Assembly: GCA_030670605.1 (NCBI GenBank)
Contig: DAOVBK010000039.1
Coordinates: 1-9,566, forward strand
Reading direction: 5' to 3'
Source: Candidatus Stahliibacteriota bacterium
Lineage (GTDB): Bacteria > Hydrothermota > Tepidihabitantia > SM23-42
Length of the DNA stretch: 9,566 nucleotides
Part shown: positions 1 to 6,023 of the stretch, one piece after another
Numbering within the stretch: position 1 is the first letter of the stretch
Layout of the letters: each line of letters begins with the position of its first letter
Made by a program: the position numbers and the translations under genes
Notes under the pieces: generated by a model
What the model was told of the DNA's origin: nothing
Database searches by the model: none
Seen by the model: only the letters and a program-made list of their open reading frames with translations

Positions 1-7
1 AGGACAT

Positions 8-220
8 TTGGGTATCTACGGTAAGGTGAAGTGGTTCGATAGTAAGAAAGGCTTTGGTTTTATTGAGAAAGAAGACGGGTCCGGTGATGTTTTCGTACAC
101 TATGCTGACATTATGGGAGATGGTTATCGGGTCCTTAGAGAAGGCGATAGAGTTAAGTTTGAGATTACGTCAACACCTAAAGGTGATAAAGCCTTGAAGG
201 TCGAACGCACTGACGAATAA
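8..220 (+). CDS. Cold-shock protein (CspA family)
   Basis: A 70-residue single-domain OB-fold nucleic-acid-binding protein, expected to act in the cytoplasm as an RNA chaperone. The sequence shows the classic WFDSKKGFGFI block (residues 9-19) holding RNP1 (KGFGFI, 14-19) and an RNP2-like VFVHY (28-32). The length is normal for the family. The start is a TTG at 8, preceded by AGGA at the very edge of the window, so a fuller Shine-Dalgarno may lie outside. The next in-frame start-like codon (GTG, Val7) would delete strand beta-1. The promoter is not in the window. A strong hairpin terminator follows 8 bases after the stop, so this is the last or only gene of its transcript. Family assignment is firm; the temperature or growth-phase role is not shown by sequence. 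Confidence 0.95.
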   Translation: MGIYGKVKWFDSKKGFGFIEKEDGSGDVFVHYADIMGDGYRVLREGDRVKFEITSTPKGDKALKVERTDE

Positions 221-228
221 GTAAAGAA

Positions 229-270
229 GATACCAAAAGGGGCCTGGGTAACCGGGCCCCTTTTGGTATC
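229..270 (+). terminator. Hairpin terminator of the cold-shock gene
   Basis: Positions 229-247 pair with 252-270: 19 base pairs, one of them a G-U wobble (245/254), closed by a GUAA (GNRA-type) tetraloop at 248-251. The U-run (261-264) and matching A-run (235-238) lie inside the stem rather than after it, so the structure is symmetric and could also stop transcription from the other strand. No T-tract follows the stem. Confidence 0.85.
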
Positions 271-494
271 AAACCCCAAATTCTAAACTCTAAACCCTAA
301 AACACAGATTACACAGAAACTACACATAACACAGAAACCGCAGAAGAATACTCCGCTGTGATTCGCGTGAATCCGCGTTCCTTTGAATCCGCAGAATTCG
401 CGTCCAGAGTAAACTCTGCCACTACATTCAGGCTTTAGGTGTTGGGCATTGGGCTTTAGCCTTCAGCGGCGTTTTCCTCGAGTATGACCGTACT

Positions 495-522
495 CTTCGA
501 GCGAACAAAGTGAGTCGAGAAG
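495..522 (+). repeat. TTCGAG/TCGAGAAG element, copy A (short)
   Basis: Begins CTTCGAGCGAA and ends GTCGAGAAG, followed by TTCCTTG as in copy B (515-529 equals 628-642, 15 bases). It has no internal hairpin core, unlike the other copies, and may be the minimal form or a deletion. A separate GAGTA/TACTC hairpin (480-495) abuts its left end. Confidence 0.6.
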
Positions 523-585
523 TTCCTTGCAATATCCTCTCTCTGCTGAAAGTCTCGAATGTCAATGAGAGGTGAGGGAGTTACT

Positions 586-635
586 CTTTGAGTAAGCGAA
601 CCTATCTCGAGGAATCGAGAGAGCGCATCGAGAAG
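586..635 (+). repeat. TTCGAG/TCGAGAAG element, copy B
   Basis: Left end CTTTGAGTAAG (one change from CTTCGAG), right end GCATCGAGAAG. The core is a perfect hairpin TCTCGA-GGAA-TCGAGA at 605-620. It shares the downstream flank GTTCCTTG with copy A. Confidence 0.6.
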
Positions 636-648
636 TTCCTTGGTATTG

Positions 649-680
649 GTTCTCGATTCGCGCATGGCGCTCACTCGAAC
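649..680 (-). repeat. TTCGAG/TCGAGAAG element, copy E (reverse orientation)
   Basis: Read on the minus strand it runs GTTCGAGTGA, then a GCGC-CAT-GCGC hairpin, then GAA and TCGAGAAC. The layout matches the plus-strand copies (conserved ends, 3-base loop) but in the opposite orientation, so orientation is not fixed. Confidence 0.5.
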
Positions 681-697
681 AGTAATACGAGGTTATT

Positions 698-735
698 CTT
701 CGAGCGAAGGTGGCGCAGCCACCAGAGTCGAGAAG
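698..735 (+). repeat. TTCGAG/TCGAGAAG element, copy C
   Basis: Left end CTTCGAGCGAA, right end GTCGAGAAG. The core is a perfect hairpin GGTGGC-GCA-GCCACC (709-723). The GCA loop is identical to that of copy D at 5902-5941, although the stem sequence is entirely different. Confidence 0.6.
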
Positions 736-801
736 TACTATGTGACAATGAGACAATACGACTATAGGACAATCAGACTAATGAACCCTATCAGGGCTCT
801 C

Positions 802-830
802 TTGACACCCCTGTTCGATTTCACTATAAT
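802..830 (+). promoter_or_regulatory. Consensus sigma-70 promoter of the thiE fusion
   Basis: A perfect -35 TTGACA (802-807) and a perfect -10 TATAAT (825-830) with the optimal 17-base spacer. Transcription should begin about 836-838, exactly at the GTG proposed as the start codon of the next gene, which implies a leaderless or near-leaderless message. Confidence 0.85.
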
Positions 831-835
831 GTATT

Positions 836-1846
836 GTGAGCTGGGAGCGTATCGCGGATGTAAATCTGAACCGCATGAGCGAATCCCTCAAATTCCTCGA
901 AGATATTGCACGCTTCACACTTGAGCACCGTGCATTAGTTTCCCACATCCGAACCCTCAGAAGAGATTTCCTTGAGGTCAAGAAAACATTATCTGTGCCG
1001 TCACTCGTCAAATATCGGGCAAGCCGTACTGATATTGGCAGATCCAGTCGATTTGATGTTACGGCACGAGCATCAGCACAGGCAACCATTCTTGCCAATT
1101 TTGCTAGGGCCAAGGAAGCCGCCCGGATACTCGAGGAGGTCTGCAAGTCTGCTGACAAACAGGCTGGCACACGGATGAAGATGATACGGTTCCAGCTCTA
1201 TGACCTTGAAAAAACATTCATTGCGCACATGCAGCGCACATTTAACCCGCGGCTGTATGTCATTATTGATGAGCGCTACGCGTCACGGTATAGAATCGAA
1301 CAGATCGTTCCGCTCCTTGTCCGTTGTGGCGCAACGATGATACAATTACGGGCTCAAGAACTGCCTGATCGTACATTTCATAGGATTGGTATGCGCATCA
1401 GTCGTACGCTTAAGAACACAGAGGTCAAATTCATCATTAACAATAGGGCTGACATTGCTCTTGCCTGTGGCGCTGATGGTGTCCACCTCGGTCAGCGAGA
1501 TATATCTGTTGTCAAGGCACGGCAGATAATGGGTGAACACGCCATTCTCGGCGTATCTGCACACACACTGCAACAGGCTCGCAGAGCGGAAAAACAGGGC
1601 GCTGATTACCTCGGCGTCGGAGCAGTCTTCCCGACGAGTACCAAAACAGACGCGCGGGTGTGTGGGTTATCTGTTCTGAAAGCGATCTGTGCAGCAACGA
1701 GATTGCCGGTGGTCGGTATTGGCGGCATTACCGACAAAAATTGCCGCAAGGTACTTAGGGCAGGAGCTGCAGGGATTGCAGTTTGTTCCTTTATTTTTGA
1801 AGGAAAGGTAAGGAAGAATATCCGTTCATTGACACAAAAACGATGA
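836..1846 (+). CDS. thiE: ThiD2-ThiE fusion: HMP-P kinase and thiamine-phosphate synthase
   Basis: A 336-residue bifunctional thiamine enzyme. Residues 1-130 match the ThiD2 type (DVNLNR..ESL.FLEDIARF at 8-27, AKEAARILEE at 92-101), a family reported to phosphorylate HMP-P. Residues 138-336 are the ThiE TIM barrel, which joins HMP-PP and thiazole phosphate. Its landmarks are MIQLR (168-172), INNRADIAL (201-209), GADGVHLGQRD (212-222), GVSAHT (239-244), VFPTSTKTDA (264-273) and VVGIGGI (292-298). The GTG start at 836 keeps the ADVNLNR motif; the next ATG (875) would cut it off. No Shine-Dalgarno precedes the GTG, and the promoter places the transcript start on it. The AAGIAVCS segment (311-318) is a slight variant of the usual AGADGVAVVS. 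The gene ends inside the promoter of the next operon. Confidence 0.9.
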   Translation: MSWERIADVNLNRMSESLKFLEDIARFTLEHRALVSHIRTLRRDFLEVKKTLSVPSLVKYRASRTDIGRSSRFDVTARASAQATILANFARAKEAARILEEVCKSADKQAGTRMKMIRFQLYDLEKTFIAHMQRTFNPRLYVIIDERYASRYRIEQIVPLLVRCGATMIQLRAQELPDRTFHRIGMRISRTLKNTEVKFIINNRADIALACGADGVHLGQRDISVVKARQIMGEHAILGVSAHTLQQARRAEKQGADYLGVGAVFPTSTKTDARVCGLSVLKAICAATRLPVVGIGGITDKNCRKVLRAGAAGIAVCSFIFEGKVRKNIRSLTQKR

Positions 1847-1856
1847 TGATTATAAT
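1829..1856 (+). promoter_or_regulatory. Consensus promoter of the hpf-hprK operon, inside the end of thiE
   Basis: TTGACA (1829-1834), a 16-base spacer and TATAAT (1851-1856). The -35 box is made of the last thiE codons and the stop (1844-1846) lies in the spacer, so the two units are packed with no terminator between them. The expected transcript start is near 1863, giving a leader of about 45 bases that ends in AAGGAGG (1898-1904). Confidence 0.8.
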
Positions 1857-1908
1857 TTTGTGCTGTATGAACACCAATCGGACCATACTTTCATGAGAAG
1901 GAGGCGAT

Positions 1909-2226
1909 ATGGTTGTAAAAATCGCAGCGCGTAACTTCCGGCTGAGCAAAACCCTGGAAGGGTATGCACGAAAAAAGCTCGGGAAGCTTGAAAGGTATTC
2001 CCACCACATCATTGATGGCGACCTCATACTGGAGAAAGACAAATCTATTTGCGTTGTTGAGCTTAACCTGGCGGTCAAGCATTCTGCAATGACGAGCAAA
2101 GTGAAGAATCATGATATCTATGTCGGCATCAATGAAGTGGTCAAGAAATCTGAACGGCAACTGAAGAAATACGAGGAGAAATTCCGTGAGAGAAAGAGGG
2201 TAGCACAGAAGACGCGACGGGCATGA
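1909..2226 (+). CDS. hpf: Ribosome hibernation-promoting factor, short form
   Basis: 105 residues of the HPF/RaiA (sigma-54 modulation) family, which binds the decoding region of the 30S subunit and protects idle ribosomes. The sequence shows the family's opening (KIAARNFRLSKTLEGYARKKLGKLERY, residues 4-30), the ELNLAVKHSAMTSK strand region and the YVGINEVVKKSERQLKKY helix, ending in a basic tail. It lacks the C-terminal dimerisation domain of long HPF. The ATG at 1909 has a strong AAGGAGG four bases upstream. It overlaps hprK by four bases (ATGA), so translation is probably coupled. Linkage of hpf with hprK and PTS regulators is common in bacteria with a regulatory PTS. Confidence 0.9.
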   Translation: MVVKIAARNFRLSKTLEGYARKKLGKLERYSHHIIDGDLILEKDKSICVVELNLAVKHSAMTSKVKNHDIYVGINEVVKKSERQLKKYEEKFRERKRVAQKTRRA

Positions 2227-3203
2227 AAAGCATAACAGTAAAAACACTGTATGATGAGAAAAAAGAGCATCTAAAACTTGAGGTGCTTGTTGGCAAAGAG
2301 TTTCTCGCCCTGCGAAGGATAACAACGTACGATATCTTCCGACCGGGTCTTGCGCTTGCGGGGTACACTGGATACTTCTTGAGCGACCGCATCATGATCA
2401 TTGGCAAGACCGAGGCATCTTATCTTAAGACATTGAAACGGAGTCTCCGTGACAAACACATCGCAAAGGTGGTGAGACTGGGAACGCCGTGTATTATTGT
2501 GGCCAAAGGTTTGAGTGTTGATAAGACATTCCTAAAACAAGCACAGCTGAGGAAAATGCCGGTGCTACGCACACCGTTGTCAACCACACCCTTTATTCAT
2601 AGTCTTTCTGCATTCCTCGAATACAAACTCGCACCGGTAAAATGCATTCAGGGCACGCTCGTTGATATCTACGGTGTTGGTGTTTTGTTCATTGGCAAGC
2701 CAGGTACAGGTAAAAGCGAATGTGCACTCGATCTTATCGAACGAGGACATCGCCTTGTTGCTGATGACCTGGTTCAAATTGTGCAGCGGGGAGACCTCCT
2801 CATTGGCTATGGCGCAGAAAAAAGCAAACAGTTGAAGCATCACATTGAGATACGCGGTGTTGGCATTGTGGATATTTTTAGGATTTTTGGCGTTAAGGCA
2901 GTGCGGTTGAGAAAGCGTATCGAAACGATTGTTGAACTCGTTCTGTGGGATGAGGTAAAGGGTGAGTATGACCGCACTGGTTTACAGAAGAAAACAAAGA
3001 AAATCCTTGATATCGCCATACCATCTGTAATCATTCCGCTGACACCAGGCAAGAATGTCTCGGTTATTGCCGAGGTGATAGCAATGAACCATCTACTGGC
3101 ACTGCGTGGTATTTACCCGGCAAAAGAATATGATGTTGAGCTGCGCAGAGTTCTTGCTAACATGCAAGTGCCAAGCGTACACTATGATGAGGAAATAGAA
3201 TAG
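2223..3203 (+). CDS. hprK: HPr kinase/phosphorylase, with apparent active-site His replaced by Gln
   Basis: 326 residues, close to the usual 310-320. In known members the enzyme phosphorylates and dephosphorylates a serine of HPr. The N-terminal domain covers about 1-130. The catalytic domain has Walker A GKPGTGKS (158-165), RLVADD (177-182), the family signature EIRGVGIVDI (209-218), YDRTG (249-253) and PLTPGKNVSVIAEVIAMN (272-289). The lysine of the P-loop (164), the aspartates (181-182), Glu209 and Arg251 are present. The histidine that lies 15 residues before the P-loop glycine in characterised enzymes (VHGVLVD) is Gln143 here (IQGTLVD). Phosphate transfer or phosphorolysis could be altered. 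No ptsH (HPr) is in the window, so the substrate is not visible. It ends with TAG, 5 bases before the next gene. Confidence 0.93.
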   Translation: MKSITVKTLYDEKKEHLKLEVLVGKEFLALRRITTYDIFRPGLALAGYTGYFLSDRIMIIGKTEASYLKTLKRSLRDKHIAKVVRLGTPCIIVAKGLSVDKTFLKQAQLRKMPVLRTPLSTTPFIHSLSAFLEYKLAPVKCIQGTLVDIYGVGVLFIGKPGTGKSECALDLIERGHRLVADDLVQIVQRGDLLIGYGAEKSKQLKHHIEIRGVGIVDIFRIFGVKAVRLRKRIETIVELVLWDEVKGEYDRTGLQKKTKKILDIAIPSVIIPLTPGKNVSVIAEVIAMNHLLALRGIYPAKEYDVELRRVLANMQVPSVHYDEEIE

Positions 3204-3208
3204 GTTTT

Positions 3209-3601
3209 ATGGTCAGGGGAATAATTATCGGCCACGGCACATTTGCCGAGGCAATGCTTACCACCGCGGAAAAAATAGTCGGTGAACAGCCTGATATAGA
3301 GATTGTCTCCAATGAAGGTTTTTCCTGCGAAACGTTATGTGAGCGAATCACACAAGTCCTTCACGAAAGAAAAGAAGCAGATACTTTAATATTCCTCGAT
3401 CTACCTGGCGGTAGTTGTACAATCAGCTGTTATACAATCCTGAAGGATCATCAGGATTTAAACGTGATCAGCGGTGTGAATCTGCCAATGCTGCTTGAGT
3501 TTTTCATGCTGAGGGAGAAGCACACAGCTCGTGAACTCGTACCAATTCTCATAAAAAAGGGTAAGGACAACATCATTCAGTTGAGGTGCAAAAATGAGTA
3601 A
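3209..3601 (+). CDS. PTS EIIA component, mannose (Man) family
   Basis: 130 residues, a stand-alone EIIA(Man) domain. Landmarks are IIGHG with the likely phospho-acceptor His9, FLDLPGGS (62-69) in place of the usual DxxGGSP, and VISGVNLPMLLE (87-98), which closely matches ManX. In classical systems the domain takes phosphate from HPr and gives it to EIIB. No EIIB, EIIC or EIID is here, so a regulatory rather than transport role is inferred. The Shine-Dalgarno is weak, and only 5 bases separate it from hprK, suggesting coupled translation. Its TAA overlaps the next gene by eight bases. Family call is firm; the partner is unknown. Confidence 0.87.
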   Translation: MVRGIIIGHGTFAEAMLTTAEKIVGEQPDIEIVSNEGFSCETLCERITQVLHERKEADTLIFLDLPGGSCTISCYTILKDHQDLNVISGVNLPMLLEFFMLREKHTARELVPILIKKGKDNIIQLRCKNE

Positions 3602-5240
3602 AGATATCAAATATCTAGGCGAAGTATTCGAGCGGGCAGCAGAGGATTTCGGTGATAAGCTCGCTCTCAAGAAAGAGGACACACAATACACGTATCGTCA
3701 ACTCAAGGCGGCAGTGATCAAGGTGAAAAACTACCTGCTGAGTCTCGGTCTCAAAAAGGGAGACAAATTCGCCGTGTTTGGCGAGAACCGTCCAGAGTGG
3801 GCAATCGGTTACCTCGGAATCGTGCGGGCAGGACTGGTTGTTGTGCCAGTAGATCGTTTACTGTCAGAAGCAGAGATTTTGCACATCTTGCGCGAAAGTG
3901 ATGCAAAGGGTGTCATAAGCTCAGAGAACTATCTTGATAAGATTGAGGCGGTGCAACATGAATTACGCACGATCAAGCATGTCATTCCAATGAACACTCT
4001 GCACAAACTTCCCGAGAAAAAAGACGTTCCAGTTGAGGGTATTGATCCTGATTCACTGGCAGTACTTCTTTTCACTTCAGGAACAACGGGAACCTCAAAG
4101 GCAGTGATGTTGAGTCATAACAACATACTGGAGAACTTGAAATCGGTCGATGGTCTAATCGAGGTAACTGAAAAGGACACCCTGGTGTCGATCATTCCCA
4201 TGCATCATACATTTGAGGGCACGGCTGGTTTCGTTCTTCCACTGTACAAGGGTGCTGCGATCTACTACCCGCCGAGTCTCAAACCAAAGGACCTTCTTGC
4301 GACGATGAAAGAGGCGCAAGTGACGTGTCTGATTGCTGTACCGCTGCTCTTCGAGAAATTTCTTGGTGCCGTGCATCGCAAAGTTGCTGCTGCACCGCTG
4401 CCAACGAAAGTTTTATTTGGTGCGATCAGCGGTATTGGATCGGTGGTCACATTCTTGCGCAAGCCACTCTTTGCACGGGTGCGAAAAGAAATGGGACTTG
4501 GCAATCTGAGGATTGCATGCGCGGGGGGTGCGGCACTAACAGAAAAGGTTGCAAAAGGTTTGAAACTTCTCGCAATTCCCATTATTCAGGGGTATGGACT
4601 AACCGAGACTGCGCCGGTTATTTCAGTAAGCCCTCTGGAGAAGCCTAAAGTCGCATCAGTTGGCGTAACCGTTCCCGGTGTTGAGGTTAAGATCCACAAC
4701 CCTGATGAGAACGGCATTGGCGAGATCATCGTACGTGGCCCCAATATTATGCTTGGCTACTACAAGAACCAGAAAGCCACTGATGAGATACTCAAAGACG
4801 GTTGGCTCTACACGGGTGATTTGGGATGGCTTGATGATGAGGGGTACATATACATAACGGGAAGGAAGAAGAGCCTTATCGTTACGCAGACCGGCAAGAA
4901 CATATATCCAGAAGAGCTCGAGGAGAAGATTATTAAAAGCCAGTGGGTGAGTGAAGTACTCGCCATACCGCGTATCGACCCGGAAACCAAGAAAGAAAGA
5001 ATCTGCGCGCTCGTTTTTCCAGACTATGAGTTGCTTGAGCAATACAGCATTGCAAGAGATATCACGCTGAGTGAAGACGATGTGAACAGCATAATAAAAG
5101 ATGTAATACATGAGGTCAATGAGGATTTACCTGACTACAAGAAAATAACAGAATTCGAAATCAGGGAAGAAGAGTTCCCGAAAACCACAACAAAGAAAAT
5201 CAAAAGACACCTGTTTATTGAGAAAGGGATGAGAGTCTAG
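3594..5240 (+). CDS. Long-chain fatty acid-CoA ligase (AMP-forming)
   Basis: A 548-residue ANL-superfamily adenylate-forming enzyme that most likely activates fatty acids with ATP and CoA at the inner membrane surface. Motifs in order: TSGTTGTSK (161-169, the ATP-binding loop), IPMHHTFEGT (201-210), CAGGAAL (309-315), QGYGLTET (332-339), GWLYTGDLGWLDDEGYIYITGRKK (403-426), TGKNIYPEELE (433-443) and the C-terminal TTTKKIKR (531-538) with likely catalytic Lys535. The length suits a short bacterial long-chain acyl-CoA synthetase. The ATG at 3594 lies within the end of the EIIA gene, with GAGG at 3583-3586. Chain length is not readable from sequence; a related acyl-ACP synthetase activity is possible. 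It ends the operon at a TAG and faces a convergent gene. Confidence 0.88.
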   Translation: MSKDIKYLGEVFERAAEDFGDKLALKKEDTQYTYRQLKAAVIKVKNYLLSLGLKKGDKFAVFGENRPEWAIGYLGIVRAGLVVVPVDRLLSEAEILHILRESDAKGVISSENYLDKIEAVQHELRTIKHVIPMNTLHKLPEKKDVPVEGIDPDSLAVLLFTSGTTGTSKAVMLSHNNILENLKSVDGLIEVTEKDTLVSIIPMHHTFEGTAGFVLPLYKGAAIYYPPSLKPKDLLATMKEAQVTCLIAVPLLFEKFLGAVHRKVAAAPLPTKVLFGAISGIGSVVTFLRKPLFARVRKEMGLGNLRIACAGGAALTEKVAKGLKLLAIPIIQGYGLTETAPVISVSPLEKPKVASVGVTVPGVEVKIHNPDENGIGEIIVRGPNIMLGYYKNQKATDEILKDGWLYTGDLGWLDDEGYIYITGRKKSLIVTQTGKNIYPEELEEKIIKSQWVSEVLAIPRIDPETKKERICALVFPDYELLEQYSIARDITLSEDDVNSIIKDVIHEVNEDLPDYKKITEFEIREEEFPKTTTKKIKRHLFIEKGMRV

Positions 5241-5359
5241 GACAGTATATCAGAATATCAGGTAGTGAATATCAGGACACCTGGAGACCAGGTGTTGTTC
5301 CCTGATTATCTGATGTCCTGATGTCCCTCTTCCTGATTCGCTGATGCTCTGATGGTCAC
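5241..5359. repeat. Inverted ATCAG/CTGAT array around a hairpin, between convergent genes
   Basis: Left side: ATCAG at 5249, 5257 and 5271. Right side: its complement CTGAT at 5302, 5310, 5318, 5333, 5341 and 5349, that is, two runs of exact 8-base period separated by one 15-base step. In the middle is a perfect hairpin ACACCTGG-AGA-CCAGGTGT (5277-5295). The inverted flanks could fold on each other to make a larger branched structure. Confidence 0.7.
5277..5295. terminator. Possible bidirectional terminator hairpin
   Basis: An 8-base-pair stem (5277-5284 with 5288-5295) and a 3-base loop AGA, lying between the convergent ends of the acyl-CoA ligase and the minus-strand gene. No T-run follows on either side, so intrinsic termination is uncertain; position is the main argument. 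Confidence 0.4.
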
Positions 5360-5614
5360 TTAGTCCGTGACGAGATAAACCTCATCATGCTCGTGCACTT
5401 TTTGGTCTAACTTTATGCCGATGTCATCGCCCTTTTTTGCCTTTTGAATCTGATCATGCTCAACCTGCATTGAACTGACCTGCTGTGTGAAATCTGATGT
5501 GTGTCCTTTTATGTGTAGGGTGTCGCCGATATTCAATTCGCCATTTTCGATTTTGATTATGCCGACATTGATTTTACCAAAATAGTGCGTTATTTTACCG
5601 ATCAGCTTTTCCAT
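5360..5614 (-). CDS. Stand-alone EF-Tu domain-2-like small protein
   Basis: An 84-residue soluble protein resembling the second beta-barrel domain of translational GTPases. It has IGKITHYFGKINVGIIKIENGELNIGDTLHIKG (5-37), then SMQVEHDQIQKAKKGDDIGIKL (48-69), with the alternating hydrophobic pattern of that barrel. No G domain is present upstream or downstream, so it cannot be a GTPase. Similar lone proteins are usually labelled 'translation elongation factor-like'; their role is unknown to me. The ATG (5614-5612) has a full AAGGAGG (5625-5619) and a near-perfect promoter just upstream. The length appears complete and the stop is TAA. It is transcribed toward the acyl-CoA ligase gene. Confidence 0.78.
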   Translation of the reverse strand: MEKLIGKITHYFGKINVGIIKIENGELNIGDTLHIKGHTSDFTQQVSSMQVEHDQIQKAKKGDDIGIKLDQKVHEHDEVYLVTD

Positions 5615-5632
5615 ACATCCTCCTTCGGGATT

Positions 5633-5660
5633 ATTGTATAAATCTCATCCAACGTGTCAA
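5633..5660 (-). promoter_or_regulatory. Near-consensus promoter of the EF-Tu-like gene
   Basis: On the minus strand: TTGACA (5660-5655), a 16-base spacer and TACAAT (5638-5633). Transcription should start near 5626, directly at the AAGGAGG, leaving a leader of about a dozen bases. Confidence 0.72.
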
Positions 5661-5765
5661 CCATCACGCAGGGTGAAATCCTAAACCCCAAACTCTCAAG
5701 AAACCCAAAGCTCCAATGTTCGTTAGTTGTTGCGACTCCTTTGAGGTGTCAGTTCCTACACAATT

Positions 5766-5786
5766 CCTCTCCCTTGAAGGGAGAGG
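5766..5786. repeat. Perfect palindrome with 10-base arms
   Basis: CCTCTCCCTT at 5766-5775 is the exact reverse complement of AAGGGAGAGG at 5777-5786, with a single G between them. As RNA or single-stranded DNA it would fold with a small loop. A weaker related GAGAGGTGAGGGAG string is at 567-580. Confidence 0.6.
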
Positions 5787-5901
5787 GCTGAGGTGAGGGT
5801 GTTCCAGGCTTTGGGCTTTTGGCATTAGGCTTTGGAAGTCTTCTACGATTACGATATGCGAGTCACGAATACCATACACGAATCACGAGTACGATATTAA
5901 T

Positions 5902-5941
5902 CTTCGAGTAAGTCCTATCGCAGATAGGACGCATCGAGAAG
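5902..5941 (+). repeat. TTCGAG/TCGAGAAG element, copy D
   Basis: Left end CTTCGAGTAA, right end GCATCGAGAAG. The core is a perfect hairpin GTCCTATC-GCA-GATAGGAC (5912-5930). It has the same ends and GCA loop as copy C 5 kb away, but an unrelated stem sequence. Confidence 0.65.
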
Positions 5942-6004
5942 CTCCTTTCTGTTGATTTGCGTGAATCCGCGTCTATAGAGTTTAGGGTTTAGAGTTTGGG
6001 ATTT

Positions 6005-6018
6005 CCCCCATCAGGGGG
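6005..6018. repeat. G/C hairpin just upstream of a promoter
   Basis: CCCCC (6005-6009) and GGGGG (6014-6018) around ATCA, five bases before the -35 box. It could be a binding site or a weak terminator; there is no T-run on the plus strand. Confidence 0.35.
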
Positions 6019-6023
6019 CATTA

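Larger units (their letters stand above)
271..801. other. Gene-free region filled with degenerate repeats
   Basis: I find no convincing gene here; short open frames on both strands lack ribosome sites and cross the repeats. From left to right it holds: AAACCCCAAA and a CCCTAAA-like tract (271-301); CACAGA-rich phrases (302-345); GCGTGAATCCGCGT (365-378); a GGCTTT/GGGCATT phrase (429-459) with a 25/31 match at 5805-5835; a small GAGTA/TACTC hairpin (480-495); and four copies of a TTCGAG...TCGAGAAG palindromic element (495-522, 586-635, 649-680 reversed, 698-735). The tail, 736-801, is unremarkable. Similar modules recur at 5683-6004. Confidence 0.7.
5661..6023. other. Second gene-free region filled with repeats
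   Basis: No gene is supported; a 71-codon minus-strand frame simply translates the repeats. Contents: AAACCCCAAACTCT (5683-5696); a perfect palindrome with 10-base arms (5766-5775 and 5777-5786) followed by GAGGTGAGGG; a GGCTTTGG/GGCATTAGG phrase (5805-5835); ACGA-rich degenerate repeats (5845-5896); hairpin element D (5902-5941); GCGTGAATCCGCGT (5959-5972); a TTTAGGG tract (5981-5997); and a CCCCC-ATCA-GGGGG hairpin (6005-6018). The ends carry a 14-base inverted repeat with one mismatch (5683-5696 versus 5991-6004). Confidence 0.65.

Noticed and set aside
271..801. CRISPR array
   Set aside because: The repeated units vary in length and sequence, differ in orientation and are not separated by regular spacers.
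456..924. Several short frames on both strands across the first gap
   Set aside because: They follow the TTCGAG/TCGAGAAG repeats, and some run into the thiE promoter and coding start; none has initiation signals.
4656..5111. 151-codon minus-strand frame
   Set aside because: It is antisense to well-conserved motifs of the acyl-CoA ligase, with no family resemblance and no translation signals.
5664..5879. 71-codon minus-strand frame in the second gap
   Set aside because: It translates the palindrome and phrase repeats (HLSPLPSRERN-type text) and has no ribosome site.
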